64,000 nucleotides of DNA from Psococerastis gibbosa (lineage: Eukaryota > Arthropoda > Insecta > Psocodea > Psocidae), in the NCBI GenBank assembly GCA_963971405.1, contig OZ020491.1:12890855-12954854 (forward strand), given 5' to 3'. Positions 1-10,700 of the stretch are shown here, piece by piece (the stretch's first letter is position 1; the number at the start of each line of letters is the position of its first letter). A program made the translations under genes and the position numbers. The notes beneath the pieces are model-generated. The model was not told where the DNA came from. It saw only the letters and a program-made list of their open reading frames with translations, and did no database searches.

Positions 1-655
1 TAATTATAAGGGCGCGCTAACTAGTTTCTCATAAATTCTTTTGTCGTTTTTTGTAAATTTGTAATTGGACAGAAACAGTCAGTCAAGTCTTCTTAGACTG
101 TGTGTAGACAGTCAAATTTTCTTAAATATAATAAATATATATCTTCCCAATCTCAACTTTGAATATTATTGGCCGGATGGTACTACGATATATGCTAATA
201 ATTGACTACGTGAGAGTAAATGTTACGGAGCATCCTAGGGTGGCATAACTCCTTTTCGTGACGCGTCGTAGCGTCTCGCGGGTCCCTTGTCTCAGACTCT
301 AACAACGTGTTTGTTTATATACACGCCGCCAGCTGTGAGTCAAGCACAGACAATAGAAATTATTACGATTATTCTTAATCAATTAAGAGTGTTTTGTGTG
401 GGTATATTACAGCTTTTATACATAAACGTCCTAGAAGTTTTTCTAACCCTTAATGATTTTGGTCACATCAGAGTTGGAGTGGCACTCACTGGTCCCTTTT
501 ATCAGGGAACTGTTACCTATTTTGAACCTGACATCCTTTGATAAAATATTCTCCATAGGCTACAGTTTACAATACTCGAGAATGCCAAATACATATTTTT
601 AAATAGTACAATGTAATTGCAATTTTCTAATGGATGTATTGTATATTTTTCACAG
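1..655. other. Non-coding stretch upstream of the first zinc-finger exon
   Basis: AT-rich sequence with no exon I can support. It is probably the last intron of the zinc-finger gene that follows, because a pyrimidine tract and AG at 654-655 immediately precede the coding exon. The open frame at 287-541 has no recognisable domain. Confidence 0.5.
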
Positions 656-1661
656 CAACATCCGACCCCATGTTTGTAAAATCTGTGAGAAGACATTCAA
701 ATACAAACAGTGCCTTGTGGATCATGGAAAAACACATCGAGAGGAACGCCCGTACAACTGCACAATGTGTGATATGACTTTCAAATGGAGACACATTCTT
801 TTAGATCATGAAAAAATTCATACTGGAGAACGCGGGTTCTTATGTACTGAGTGCGGAAAATCGTTTCTCAAGAACTATCATCTTACAGTTCACAGCAGAG
901 TCCACACCGGAGTGGAGCCTTTTGAGTGTAAATGCGGCAAACGATTTCGATGGAAGCGTCGTCTGGTTTTACACGAAATGGAACACAGAGGCGAATTACC
1001 CTTCGCATGTGATGAGTGCCCAAGAAAGTTTTACGAAAACTGTGAGCTAGTTATGCATAAACGTAAGCATTCCGGTGAATGTCCCTTTAAGTGCACATCA
1101 TGTCCCAAAAGATTCCCGAGCATGAGCAAATTGAACATGCACATAAAATCGCATAATGATGAGCATCCATTCCAGTGTGAGCAGTGCACTAAAGCTTATA
1201 AAACGAAGGCAGCGTTGGTGGAGCATGTTCGTGTGCACTCGGGGGTCCGACCATATGTCTGCAGCGAATGTAATAAGTCGTTTTCCGTAAAAGGCTCGTA
1301 TAATTATCATATGCGTTCGCACTCGGGTATAAAATCGTTTAGTTGCCAAACCTGTGGAAAAGGATTTGCTAGGAAAAGGAACCTTATGGATCACGAAAGG
1401 CTCCACACTGGAGATAAACCTTTTGTGTGTCCGGATTGCGGAAAGGGTTTCGCCATACAGGCTTCATTGAAGGCTCATGCTCGTGGACATAGTGGGGTGA
1501 GACCTCACGCTTGTGGGATATGCTCGAAAGCGTTTACGCATAGGTATCATCTATTGGCTCATGAGAGGCTGCATGCCAAGAAGGGTGTCGTTCTTAGACC
1601 GCCTATTCGGAAGAAAGTTGATAATTGTGAGCCTGAGATTACCTCTAATGTTGGAGATTGA
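656..1661 (+). CDS. C2H2 zinc-finger protein, terminal exon (5' exons not in view)
   Basis: Likely a DNA-binding nuclear transcription factor. About 334 codons encode eleven consecutive C2H2 fingers joined by TGE(K/R)P-like linkers. The first finger begins HVCKICEKTF and the last ends HLLAHERLH. The fourth finger reads FECKCGKRF, with one residue between its cysteines instead of two, so it may not fold normally. The frame can be opened back to an ATG at 630, but 640-655 is a polypyrimidine tract ending in CACAG. I therefore place the exon start at 656, after a phase-2 intron. The stop is at 1659-1661, after a short basic and acidic tail without fingers. No upstream exon was found in bases 1-655, so the N-terminal part is missing. 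The family is far too large to name an orthologue. Confidence 0.85.
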
Positions 1662-2275
1662 ATTCTGACATGTAAATACGACCGCAGATGTTACTTGAGG
1701 GCTAAGCTGGGCTATGGAATGGGAGTGGTTAAATTTCGGCACAATAGCGACCATTCCGCTAATCATTACCCGAAATAGATAGACTAGCAGTATAAATGAA
1801 AATTAATTTACGAAGCCATACCCTAAAAGTAGCTGCGCTCGATATTAAGCCTGAGCCTATATATGTATATATGTGGCTGCTTTCTTTGAAGTTGTCCCTT
1901 AATGATTACTCAAAGGATTTCGTCACAATTTCTCTTATCACAATTCACAAAGCGATGAATTGTTAAAGGGAAACATTGTGGTTAGAAATTTACTAAATAG
2001 CGTTATTATTCCAGCTACCTTAGTAATTCACCTAACGCTAACCTACATGGTACGCTAACTTAGTGTGTTAAATTCATATTTAGGCCACCTCTATAAAGGC
2101 ATGAGTCAGCTTCTAATCTAACAACTTGGTTCTCCGTAGGTAATTCAGAAGCTACCTAAGAGTGGCTATGGTTTCAGCGTTATTATTCTAGTTTGTAACT
2201 TTATTGCCTAATAGTCTAGACTGTTTATTTTTTTTTTCTAATTTGAGTATGATTGTTGTTTGGCAATTTTATTAA

Positions 2276-2281
2276 AATAAA
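2276..2281 (+). terminator. Candidate poly(A) signal of the first zinc-finger gene
   Basis: An AATAAA hexamer lies about 615 bp after the stop codon at 1661, in AT-rich sequence. It is plausible as the end of this transcript but is not proven. Confidence 0.35.
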
Positions 2282-2579
2282 GCCGAGCAAGCTATTACGA
2301 TATAGCCTTTGTATAACATTAGTTTATTACCCAGCAGATTAGCATGAAATATGGTTTAAACATTTAATGGTTGGTATTTAAACTGTAGCCTGGGAAAGCG
2401 TTTCGCTATAAACTAGTCTGACAGTAATTAGGTGGGTTTGTCAACAAAAAGCAGCCTATTGGCTGTAAAATAATAATAATAATAAGTAATTTATATTTTT
2501 TAATTAATAGGCCGGTGGGTTAGAATAACTCAAGCTTTACGCTTGTTTTAATGTAAGCCAATTTTTGCTTGGATGTGGA

Positions 2580-2735
2580 TTTACGTTTTTATGCCATCGG
2601 CATAGCTGGTGAAACACAGTCTTATTGGCATCTGTGACTTGCAGCAACTTGTCAAAGTGTACAATCAGAACCCTGTGCATCTTGCTGCTAATTTTGAGGG
2701 CCTCAATGACCGTGTACATGATAGAGGCTGCCAAA
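2580..2735 (-). repeat. Dispersed repeat, copy 1
   Basis: On the minus strand this contains ACTTTGACAAGTTGCTGCAA followed by degenerate coding-like sequence. Similar segments occur at 3215-3310 and 11250-11290, so it is a repeat and not a gene. Family unknown. Confidence 0.5.
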
Positions 2736-3214
2736 AAACCCGACGGAATGTGTAAACATTAGCAGGGCTGATAGGTGTTGGAAGAAGGTTTGTGAGTGGC
2801 TATGCTATGGAGAGTAATGATACCAGGACCGTAGCGAAGCAAAAACGGGTTATCACAGTTACCTGAACTAAGGGAAGGTGTAAACAGAGGGGCACGGTGT
2901 GAAACCTCACATTACAAAAAGGAAGTGAACCGGTCTCCCACTTCCAATAAGCCACAGTCTGCAGTATGGGTTACTAAAACAGATCAAAGGTGGGCGTCAT
3001 CAGGCACGTATTATGCATGCTGGTATGCCGTAAAACATGCGTTAACAATAGAAGTAATTCAATGTCCGAACACCAATGGGGTCGCTGACCTACGACGTAC
3101 GACCAGACCTGGAAAAAGCGATGTTCAAATAAGCTTATAAATTAATGATGACCAAGATTGGAAATGAATAGGGCTAGTTGAACATTGACACTTTGACATT
3201 GACCGTGGATGCTC

Positions 3215-3310
3215 AGTGTTTTTTTTATCAGCAACTTGCAGACCGATCAATCTGAGCACTGTGCTTGTGGTCACTGGCCTCAAAACCGTGTGCATGATAC
3301 TAGATATTAC
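3215..3310 (-). repeat. Dispersed repeat, copy 2
   Basis: It matches copy 1 around 'agcaacttgcagac' and 'ccgtgtgcatgata', with many differences. Family unknown. Confidence 0.4.
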
Positions 3311-3484
3311 CAATAATCTGTCAGATTTCCAGGCCCCCCCATGTAGCCTAGCAAAGTATTAATTGAACTGCATTCCCGCATTTTATATAGGACCTGACAT
3401 CATCGTTATTAACACCTCGAAATACATGTTCAGGGTCAAGAAATATCAATAACCCATCATAATAAAATTCATTCTGTCCGTGTA

Positions 3485-3735
3485 AGCTATGAAGAACCAG
3501 TGGAATCCGGGCTGATGGGCCGTGGTCGAAATGAAAGCGAACTTCCAAACGTTTCGTTAACATCTGCGGTCGACATCTTCAGTGGAACTGCGTAGACTTC
3601 TAAGATTGTATCTCGGTGGCTTAAAATTCGGTTGCTTCGACTTTCCCTATCCCAAAGAACTGAATTGAACGATGAGACAATTGCATAGTCTAGAACACTG
3701 AAATAATAGTAGGGTATGCAAATTTTGACCATCGC
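3485..3735. repeat. Composite dispersed repeat
   Basis: The part at 3630-3712 matches 41280-41355 closely (shared 'aaagaactgaattga' and 'ttgcatagtcta'). The part at 3490-3520 shares 'gaatcc..gctgatgggcc' with 18645-18665. No coding content was recognised. Confidence 0.45.
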
Positions 3736-3775
3736 TAAGCTTTCCTTATACCAACGTATAAATTATAGGAAAGCA
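3722..3775 (-). repeat. End fragment of the large repeat seen at 45.3 and 60.8 kb
   Basis: Read on the minus strand, it carries the terminal hairpin (TTGCTTTCC ... GGAAAGC) and the following 'gatggtc.aaattt' found at the left ends of the repeats at 45264 and 60821. Only about 54 bp remain here. Confidence 0.5.
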
Positions 3776-5390
3776 ATATTTGTATAACTTTAATTTTATC
3801 AATGCAACTTTTAACGTTGTATTGCTTATTGATTGATTGACGTAATTTTAAACCTCTCCAGCACGCATATGAGTGTATTGTGGAGCGCATTTTTTTTTTT
3901 TTTTTAAATTTAGATAATGCAGAGTATCATAACAAGTTAATGTATTCCCACGTTAGAGATCTCTTTCTGTGACCCATAGTTGATGACAATATTTACCGCG
4001 GATGTACCTACCGTATCGGTAGTTTGTATGCCTACATCACCTGAATTAATGCTACATGGGTTTATATGCACCCATTCAAAATTATTAGAGCGAAAATGAC
4101 GTGTCAAATCTACAGGATGATATCAATGATTCATTTTACTTCCCGGTCTTTACATAGGCCTCTATCTGTCAATTTGTGCATGTACAAGTTGTCAGGTTTG
4201 GCCATGGACCGTGACTTGAGTCACCAGGTTGGCCAATGTAGGTTTTTAATGGTAGCTCATAGTTAAAATACGCATTTGTATGAGGCATCTGGAAACAGTG
4301 GCGGCTTATCGCTCCACAACTAGCGTGAATAATTAATAATAATCCTTTGGTACGGTACCTAATTTAGCCTGACAGATTGAAATTATTTATCTGTGTTGGA
4401 TGGGAAAGGCCCGCATCATATTATTATACATGATATGATTATTTATGCGCAAAAAATAGATCTACGGTTTCCATTGTAGTGTTGTACTAAGGTTATATGT
4501 GGGGTACGGTACACATAGCCCAATCACCATCGGAAAAAACAGATAACATTTGATGGTAGGTAAGATGTAGGGGAAGTACCTGCCTACATATAGAACTCCA
4601 TAATACCTATAGGCCCTATATAGTGCAGTAAAAACGGTGTTATGATGGAGCCATCCGTATTTTCTTTCATTCCGTAAAAAGTTAATTCGTATGTTAAGGG
4701 CAAATGGAGCCATTTTTAGAGCAGTCAATATCTCATGAAATGTCAATCGTGATGAGGTGTCATAAACTAGAAAAATATTTCTCTTCGCTTTGATGTACAG
4801 CATATTATTATTATGTTACAGTCGCCCACAGTTATGGAACTTGATTATTATTTTTTAAATAGTCACCGAGGATGTCAGGTCAAAGGAGTTCCAAAACTGT
4901 GACCAATTACTGTTAGTCACAGTCATACACTATGCATAAAAATGAAGAGTTCCTTTTCTTCTACACTTTATGACACATCATTTATGACTCTACAATTGAA
5001 ATTTTATGAGAAATTTGACTTAGTGCAAAAAACAAAAATGCTGGGGCTCTTTAAAGCGAAAGTGACTTAATATAGCTAGTGCACTGCAACGTGCGACCAG
5101 GAATAGAAAGAAATGTTTTTTTTTTTCAATTTTATGAAAACACTGCCTAAATCGGCTTCGGTGGAAAAGGGGCAGCGTAGCGTGCTTGTACTTGCGATCT
5201 GAGACGTGTCGTAACTCGACACAAGTACCTATTAGATTTCTTAGTGAGGCGACTGAAGAGGTCAATCGGAGAGGTTCATTAAATTGTTGCTTGTAGGCCT
5301 ACCGGTATGCGATTAACCTTTCCATAAAAAATAAAAAAATGCATCTCTAGATGAAACACGATTCTTTTTGCGTGAATGTACATACATAGT
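3776..5390. other. Intergenic DNA without recognised genes
   Basis: AT-rich sequence with short open frames only. The segment near 5235-5275 (GCGACTGAAGAGGTCAATCGG) also occurs in variant form at 16430-16455, which points to another dispersed repeat. Nothing else was recognised. Confidence 0.4.
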
Positions 5391-5586
5391 CAGGACATGT
5401 AGAGTAGTGGAGCGGACTCCAACTTTCACCCGAAAGGTTGTTGGTTCGAGTCCCACACTTGCTACATTTTCTGGCCGTGCTTCGGAGGGCATGTAAAGCA
5501 GGCGGTCCCGGGCTTTCCTAGTTGAGTGTAAGAGAGGGCTTACATAGCCCTAACTCTGCTAGGTTGGCTTAGTAATAGAACAAAAA
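5391..5586 (+). repeat. tRNA-derived SINE, copy 1
   Basis: The head contains an A-box-like stretch (GTAGAGTAGTGG) and an exact B box (GGTTCGAGTCC), the two internal RNA polymerase III promoter elements. The body ends in 'ggcttagtaatagaacaaaa'. Copies with the same layout lie at 26828-27012 and 59270-59466. The copies differ by substitutions and small gaps, so they are not very young. Confidence 0.8.
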
Positions 5587-5747
5587 ATTCGATATTTATT
5601 TGTAGTCTAGAAGTAATTGGCAGTAACAGTGAAACAGAATGCCTCATGTTGAATCTTGATATGTGGGTAATAGTCATATACAGTATATATACTTAGTCAT
5701 ATTTCGACATGAATGTTTCAATAAATCAGCTGTTATACTTTATACGT

Positions 5748-5880
5748 GGTAATTAAAATGTACAACCTGATTCAACCTCTATATTCATCGGGTCACACTA
5801 TAATTATGCTGTTTGTCTTTATTTAGTTTTACCTGACGATGAATATAGAGATATAAACCAGTTGTAAATTTAAATTATGT
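5748..5880. repeat. Hairpin repeat with CTGACGA motif
   Basis: An imperfect inverted repeat: 'acaacctg.ttcaacctctatattcatc' on the left mirrors 'gatgaatatagagatataaaccagttgt' on the right. The right arm contains CTGACGA followed by AAACCAGTTGT. It resembles degraded members of the hammerhead-like family at 24.0 and 46.2 kb. Confidence 0.4.
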
Positions 5881-6254
5881 GTACAGTACTAGTGGGCCCA
5901 GGCGAACATTTGCAACATTTTACAGCCCATGCGCCCGAAGCATGCCTTTCAAAAGAGCGATTTAGTAAATCCGCAACATTTTAAATAGGTACCGTAGGAC
6001 ATGAGTATGTTTGGGGGTATTTCTGGGGTTCTAAGGAAAGTTTAGATGTACCCCATATGTGTAGTTAAGTATCTTATTACAGTAAAAAAAACCGCCCAGC
6101 GACCTTACGGAATGATATATATGGGATAACAGTGATATCAGCCAAGCATTACGTCAAGAGATTTTTTTTTTTTTTTTTCTTAAGGCGCGGGACTCTCGAG
6201 TATTTGCGCCGGTCGGTGTGTGTGTGCGGAAGTCATGGGTGTTTTAGAATGGTT

Positions 6255-7283
6255 TTGTCTACAGGTGGGGCATGACTCCGGTCTTGCTTAGAAAGCTTAA
6301 CGTTGCCGTGACCGGCCCATGCTTGTCCCCTAATAAGTTTGGCAGGGTGTGTGGTTTCGGTAACGAAAATCTGCCCGCTGCGTATATAGGGCATTCGGTA
6401 ATTATGTGTTCCACTGATTGTGGGACTCCGCACCTGCTGCATGTAGGGGGCTGGTCACAAGACATCAAATGTCGATGGGTAAGGCGGGTGTGCCCTATGC
6501 GCAATCTGGCAAGAGCAGTCTCTTCTGATCGATTTAGGCGATATGAGGTTTGCCAATCCCCAATAACAGGTTTGATGCTTCTTAACTTATTGTTAATGGT
6601 GTCTCGCCATGCAGCCTGCCAGGCATTTTTGGTTTCCCTTTGGATTATATTGAATACATCTGGTAAAATGGTTGTGGCCCAAGGGGCGGCAGTCATGATT
6701 GCCGCCTCTTTAGCTGCCGCATCAGCTGTGCTGTTTCCTTGTATATCCAATGAAAATGCACTTTGGAGTTGGATGGCAAGTCTTTTAACGTTGATAATAT
6801 GGCATTCGCCGGCGGACACATAGTGCTTGTATTTTCGATGGTTTGTAAAGCACTAAGGCTGTCAGAAAAAATGACTGCTTGAGGCAACCTGTCCGCGACG
6901 ATACGGAGAACGGCTTGATATAAAGCGAAGAGTTCTGCTGTGTAAACTGAGCAGTGCTGCAGCATTGGGAACATATGGATTGATCCATTTAGGCAGTAAG
7001 CAGCTCCGACACCCCCGCCCTTACCCATTTTGGCGCCGTCAGTGTAGAGAATAAAATATGCTGTAATCAGTGGTTTCATTGCTGATAGTGTATATCCGAG
7101 TAAGGATTGCCTAGAACCTGCCAGAACAAACACTCGTTCAGATCGCATGGCAATCGGTAAGAAAATGTGGGGAAACAACGGATCGATTTTCGATTTTGGT
7201 TGTTGGCCTTTTTGGATTTCGACTTGTGAATGAGGTTCCCAACCGGTGAGGCGCGGAGAGATGGCAATTGGGTTATTATTCAT
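6255..7283 (-). pseudogene. LINE ORF2 3' fragment: RNase H plus C-terminal Cys/His knuckle
   Basis: The upstream part (7283 to about 6790) encodes an RNase H domain with YTDGAK, TAELFAL, FSDSLSAL and FHWI. These are the acidic-residue motifs of the RNase H found in I-superfamily LINEs. The downstream part (6819 to 6259) lies in another frame and encodes RIGHTRLTHRHL followed by a C-x2-C-x7-H-x4-C knuckle (CSRCGVPQSVEHIITEC). The frame change near 6700-6820 and the missing endonuclease and reverse transcriptase show a dead 5'-truncated copy. The opposite-strand open frame at 6272-6823 is its shadow. Confidence 0.8.
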
Positions 7284-7714
7284 TGATTTATTCTTGATAC
7301 AATAGCCTCTATAAACTAAATAAATATAATGAACTACATCAATTATAAAAAAAAGTATTGGGGTTATTTGTCATTTATGTTAATATAAGGTGGGGCGTGG
7401 CTAAAAAAGGTTGGGAACCGCTGGTGTAGGCTATACAGTGCAGTAGACTACATAGGAGTTTTAAATCTGAAAAAAAAACAAACAGGAACCCAACATATTT
7501 TTAAGATAAGTAGTGGTAATTTTTTAAATATAATTGGAAGACACCAGTCGCCACTGTTGGAATGCTATTAATATTGTTGTTCTACAAGCCGACAACGAGG
7601 AAAACCTCCAATGTTCTATCAGTTGCGGTTAGTCCGTACTTGACCGTTCTCAGCTGGTTAACAACTGCCCATACAAACATTTGTTTCTTAACGTATTTAT
7701 TTTCACCTGTGACT

Positions 7715-10700
7715 ATGTTGAGTTCTTTAATAATTTGGACATTTGTGGGGGTGAGCGGGATAGCATGCCACCCTCCGCGTCTCATTTGGGTGGAACGGTT
7801 TGATGTGTTCGATTTGAATACATGGTCCCATGTCGTCACTGGATGGGGTGGTGGAAATGATGAGTTTCAGTTTTACAGAAATAACCGCAAAAACAGGTAC
7901 TTTGATTACAGTACATAATATATTATATGCTAGTATAAAACTTTGATTATCCTCCTCTAAACAAAAATCCCTTTCGGCTCTGGCCGATCTGGTCTAGGGA
8001 GATTCCGCAGACCCTGATGCTTTTCCTCTACGCTACCTACGCCACAGAATACTATAATATATACCTACGCTATACGTACGTATAGTTTGTAATAAAACAT
8101 ACTTCATTATTTTCCAGACCACAACATCAACACATACAACACTCTTGTGTTCCAAACTTCGAACCACAATGATGACTATGAACTTTACTTATCAAATTAT
8201 TTTCACTTTGACTGGATGCCATCTTAAAATGGTTGATTTGTCGTAAAAAGTGTTGATTACCATTATCGTAGATCATAATACGGGCTTTCAGTCAGATTTT
8301 AATTCATTCCTCTGTGACCATTATTAACTGATGAATTATATAAGGTTTCAATCGACCGCCATCTTGTAACTAAATAGTGGATCTAGCTGGTTAAGATAAC
8401 GAACTCGATCAAGACATTTGTGTGGTCAACCCCCCCCCCCCCCCGAAATAAATTTTTGTATGTAAACCTTTGTATGTTTTGAAGAATTTATCCATTAATT
8501 CATTAATAAATGATGTAAAAAAATGTTTGGACCCCCCACCCCCCGAAATCAAAACCCGGGCACGGCCTTGTATATACAATATATATATAACATTTTGAAC
8601 GGAGGGTGGTTTTAGGCTCAGGGGGCCATGAAATGGAAAGTTGTTAAGAAATTTTCCGGAAGTCGAACATTGGTCGCCATCTCAATAGGTAGATGAAGCT
8701 CCCTAAAACTACAATTCTTCGGGCTTTATTTCACCTCAGAAATCGACCCCCCGTCCGTCCCGAGTACCTACTGACTCGTAATTTAGAAATCAACAAATTG
8801 TTATTTTCAACCGCTGTCGATTTTGGACCATTTCAGCTTTGTCAAAAATGGGTTACTTCACATCAGACCCACATTTAGTGCTGATGAACTCGGAGAGAAG
8901 TTCCTGGGAAATGGAACTTTTACCGCACCTAACTGTACTCGAGAGCCATGCACCGCGTAAGTACTTAGCAACTTAGGGAAGCGTGTTGTATTGAATCTGA
9001 CCTTGTCGAAAATACATACAGGCATTGGCTAGCGCTGGCAAATGTAAAATTATACCCGGCATGCAGAATTGAGGGGCTCTCGAAAATGTAGCGTGAGCTC
9101 CATTTTGTTGATGCTGCCAAACGGGCTACCCAAGGTTCATCACACGGGCTTCACACGGGCTGAGCCCTGCTGCATATTACGATTAGGCTACTGTAACTTA
9201 ACTTTTGGTGGAAATATAAATTTATTGTATCATGTAGGCCAAATTTATTTAGGCGTAACTGAAGGTAAGTTACACCATACGCATGATTTTTCTTTACAGG
9301 CGTGGAAGTGACCGAGAAATCATCCACCCCATCTTCTCAGCCCAAATAACAACGAAAAACAGTTTTGCTTTCAAATATGGAAGGATTGAAGTCAGGGCGA
9401 AAATGCCTCGGGGAGACTGGATTTGGCCAGGTACGTATAATGTGCTGGAAACTGACCTTCGCGAGTTGGGAGTCCGTAGATGGTGGAGGGGTGTACAAAA
9501 CCGAGATGACTGGAGGCGTGTTGTTGAGCAGGCCAAAGCTCATCATGGGAAATCCAGAAGAGCAAGAAGAAGATGTAATGTGGTTGCAGCTTGACTTTTT
9601 AAATAAGCTAATTAGGCTACTTTTGAAATATTTTAGATATAAACGAAGAATCTACTCCTTAAATGCTTGGAGATATGACTCTTCGGTAGAATAGGCTACA
9701 TTTTATTGCAGATGATCACACCATAATACATTTGTAATACCCAGCAAATGTAAGCACATGACGAAACTAGATAGATACAGCGATACGAAACAGCCACGAT
9801 ACAAGACATGCCGGAGACCTCTCAGTCACAGCAGCCAGGCTGACAGCCCGACAGCGCAGTCCACGAGCCACAGGCATCCGCATATATAACGCTCTACCAG
9901 AACCCATAAAACAGGAGCCTACGGCTAATGCTTTCAAGAAAGCACTAATTAACTTTTTGATACAACGAAGATTGTACAATCTGAAGGAACTGTGAAGCTA
10001 TAGGCTACCTATATTTATTTATTTATTTTTTATATATTGTATTAGGACGCGAGATGACTGCTCAATGTTTGATTATTATTGTTATAATAAGATGTAACCA
10101 AGATGGGCAAATACACTTTGATTGATTGATACCTAAGTAGATACAATCCTATATAAGGTACTTAGTGTGAGCCACATCTAAAACGGTAACGCTGGATATA
10201 CAGTAAAATTGTAACTCACTGTATCTTTGTAAAACTTTTAAATTACATTACATTACTCCATGTATATATAAAAAATGCAATACAATGAAAATTACAAAAC
10301 AAAGCAGGAGGGTGTGAGGGTGGCACTGTCTGCTTTCTTAAAGCTACGCTCATGCTGCGCTCTTTGTGTTAAGGGCAGATAGGAGCATTGTTAAAAATCT
10401 GCCAGCAGTTGAATCCGATGGTTACATGGGTACTATAACTATGTCTGCTGCCACGTTTTACCTTATGCCAAAACAGGGGCAGTCCGTCAGAAAGTATGAG
10501 AAAGATTTCCGACACATGGTTCGAGTGACCCCAAGTAATCTGGGAAAACTACAATATGGAGATGTTAACTATTATGGTTATGGTAGTAGTTTTGGTTGGT
10601 TAGAACAGTAGAGTTTAAGATAGCAGCCGTAATAAAGAAGAGCTGTCATATGGGGAAAAATGGGATGAACGTGATGCGACGATGGCGATTGCATGACCGC

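Noticed and set aside
630-655. ATG at 630 as the start of the first zinc-finger protein
   Set aside because: The bases between the ATG and the first finger are a typical polypyrimidine tract ending in CACAG, so they are intron.
6272-6823. Open frame of 183 codons on the plus strand
   Set aside because: It is the antisense shadow of the LINE RNase H fragment and has no domain of its own.
10366-10611. Open frame of 81 codons in GNBP intron 3
   Set aside because: It does not resemble GH16, has no splice fit and no recognisable domain.
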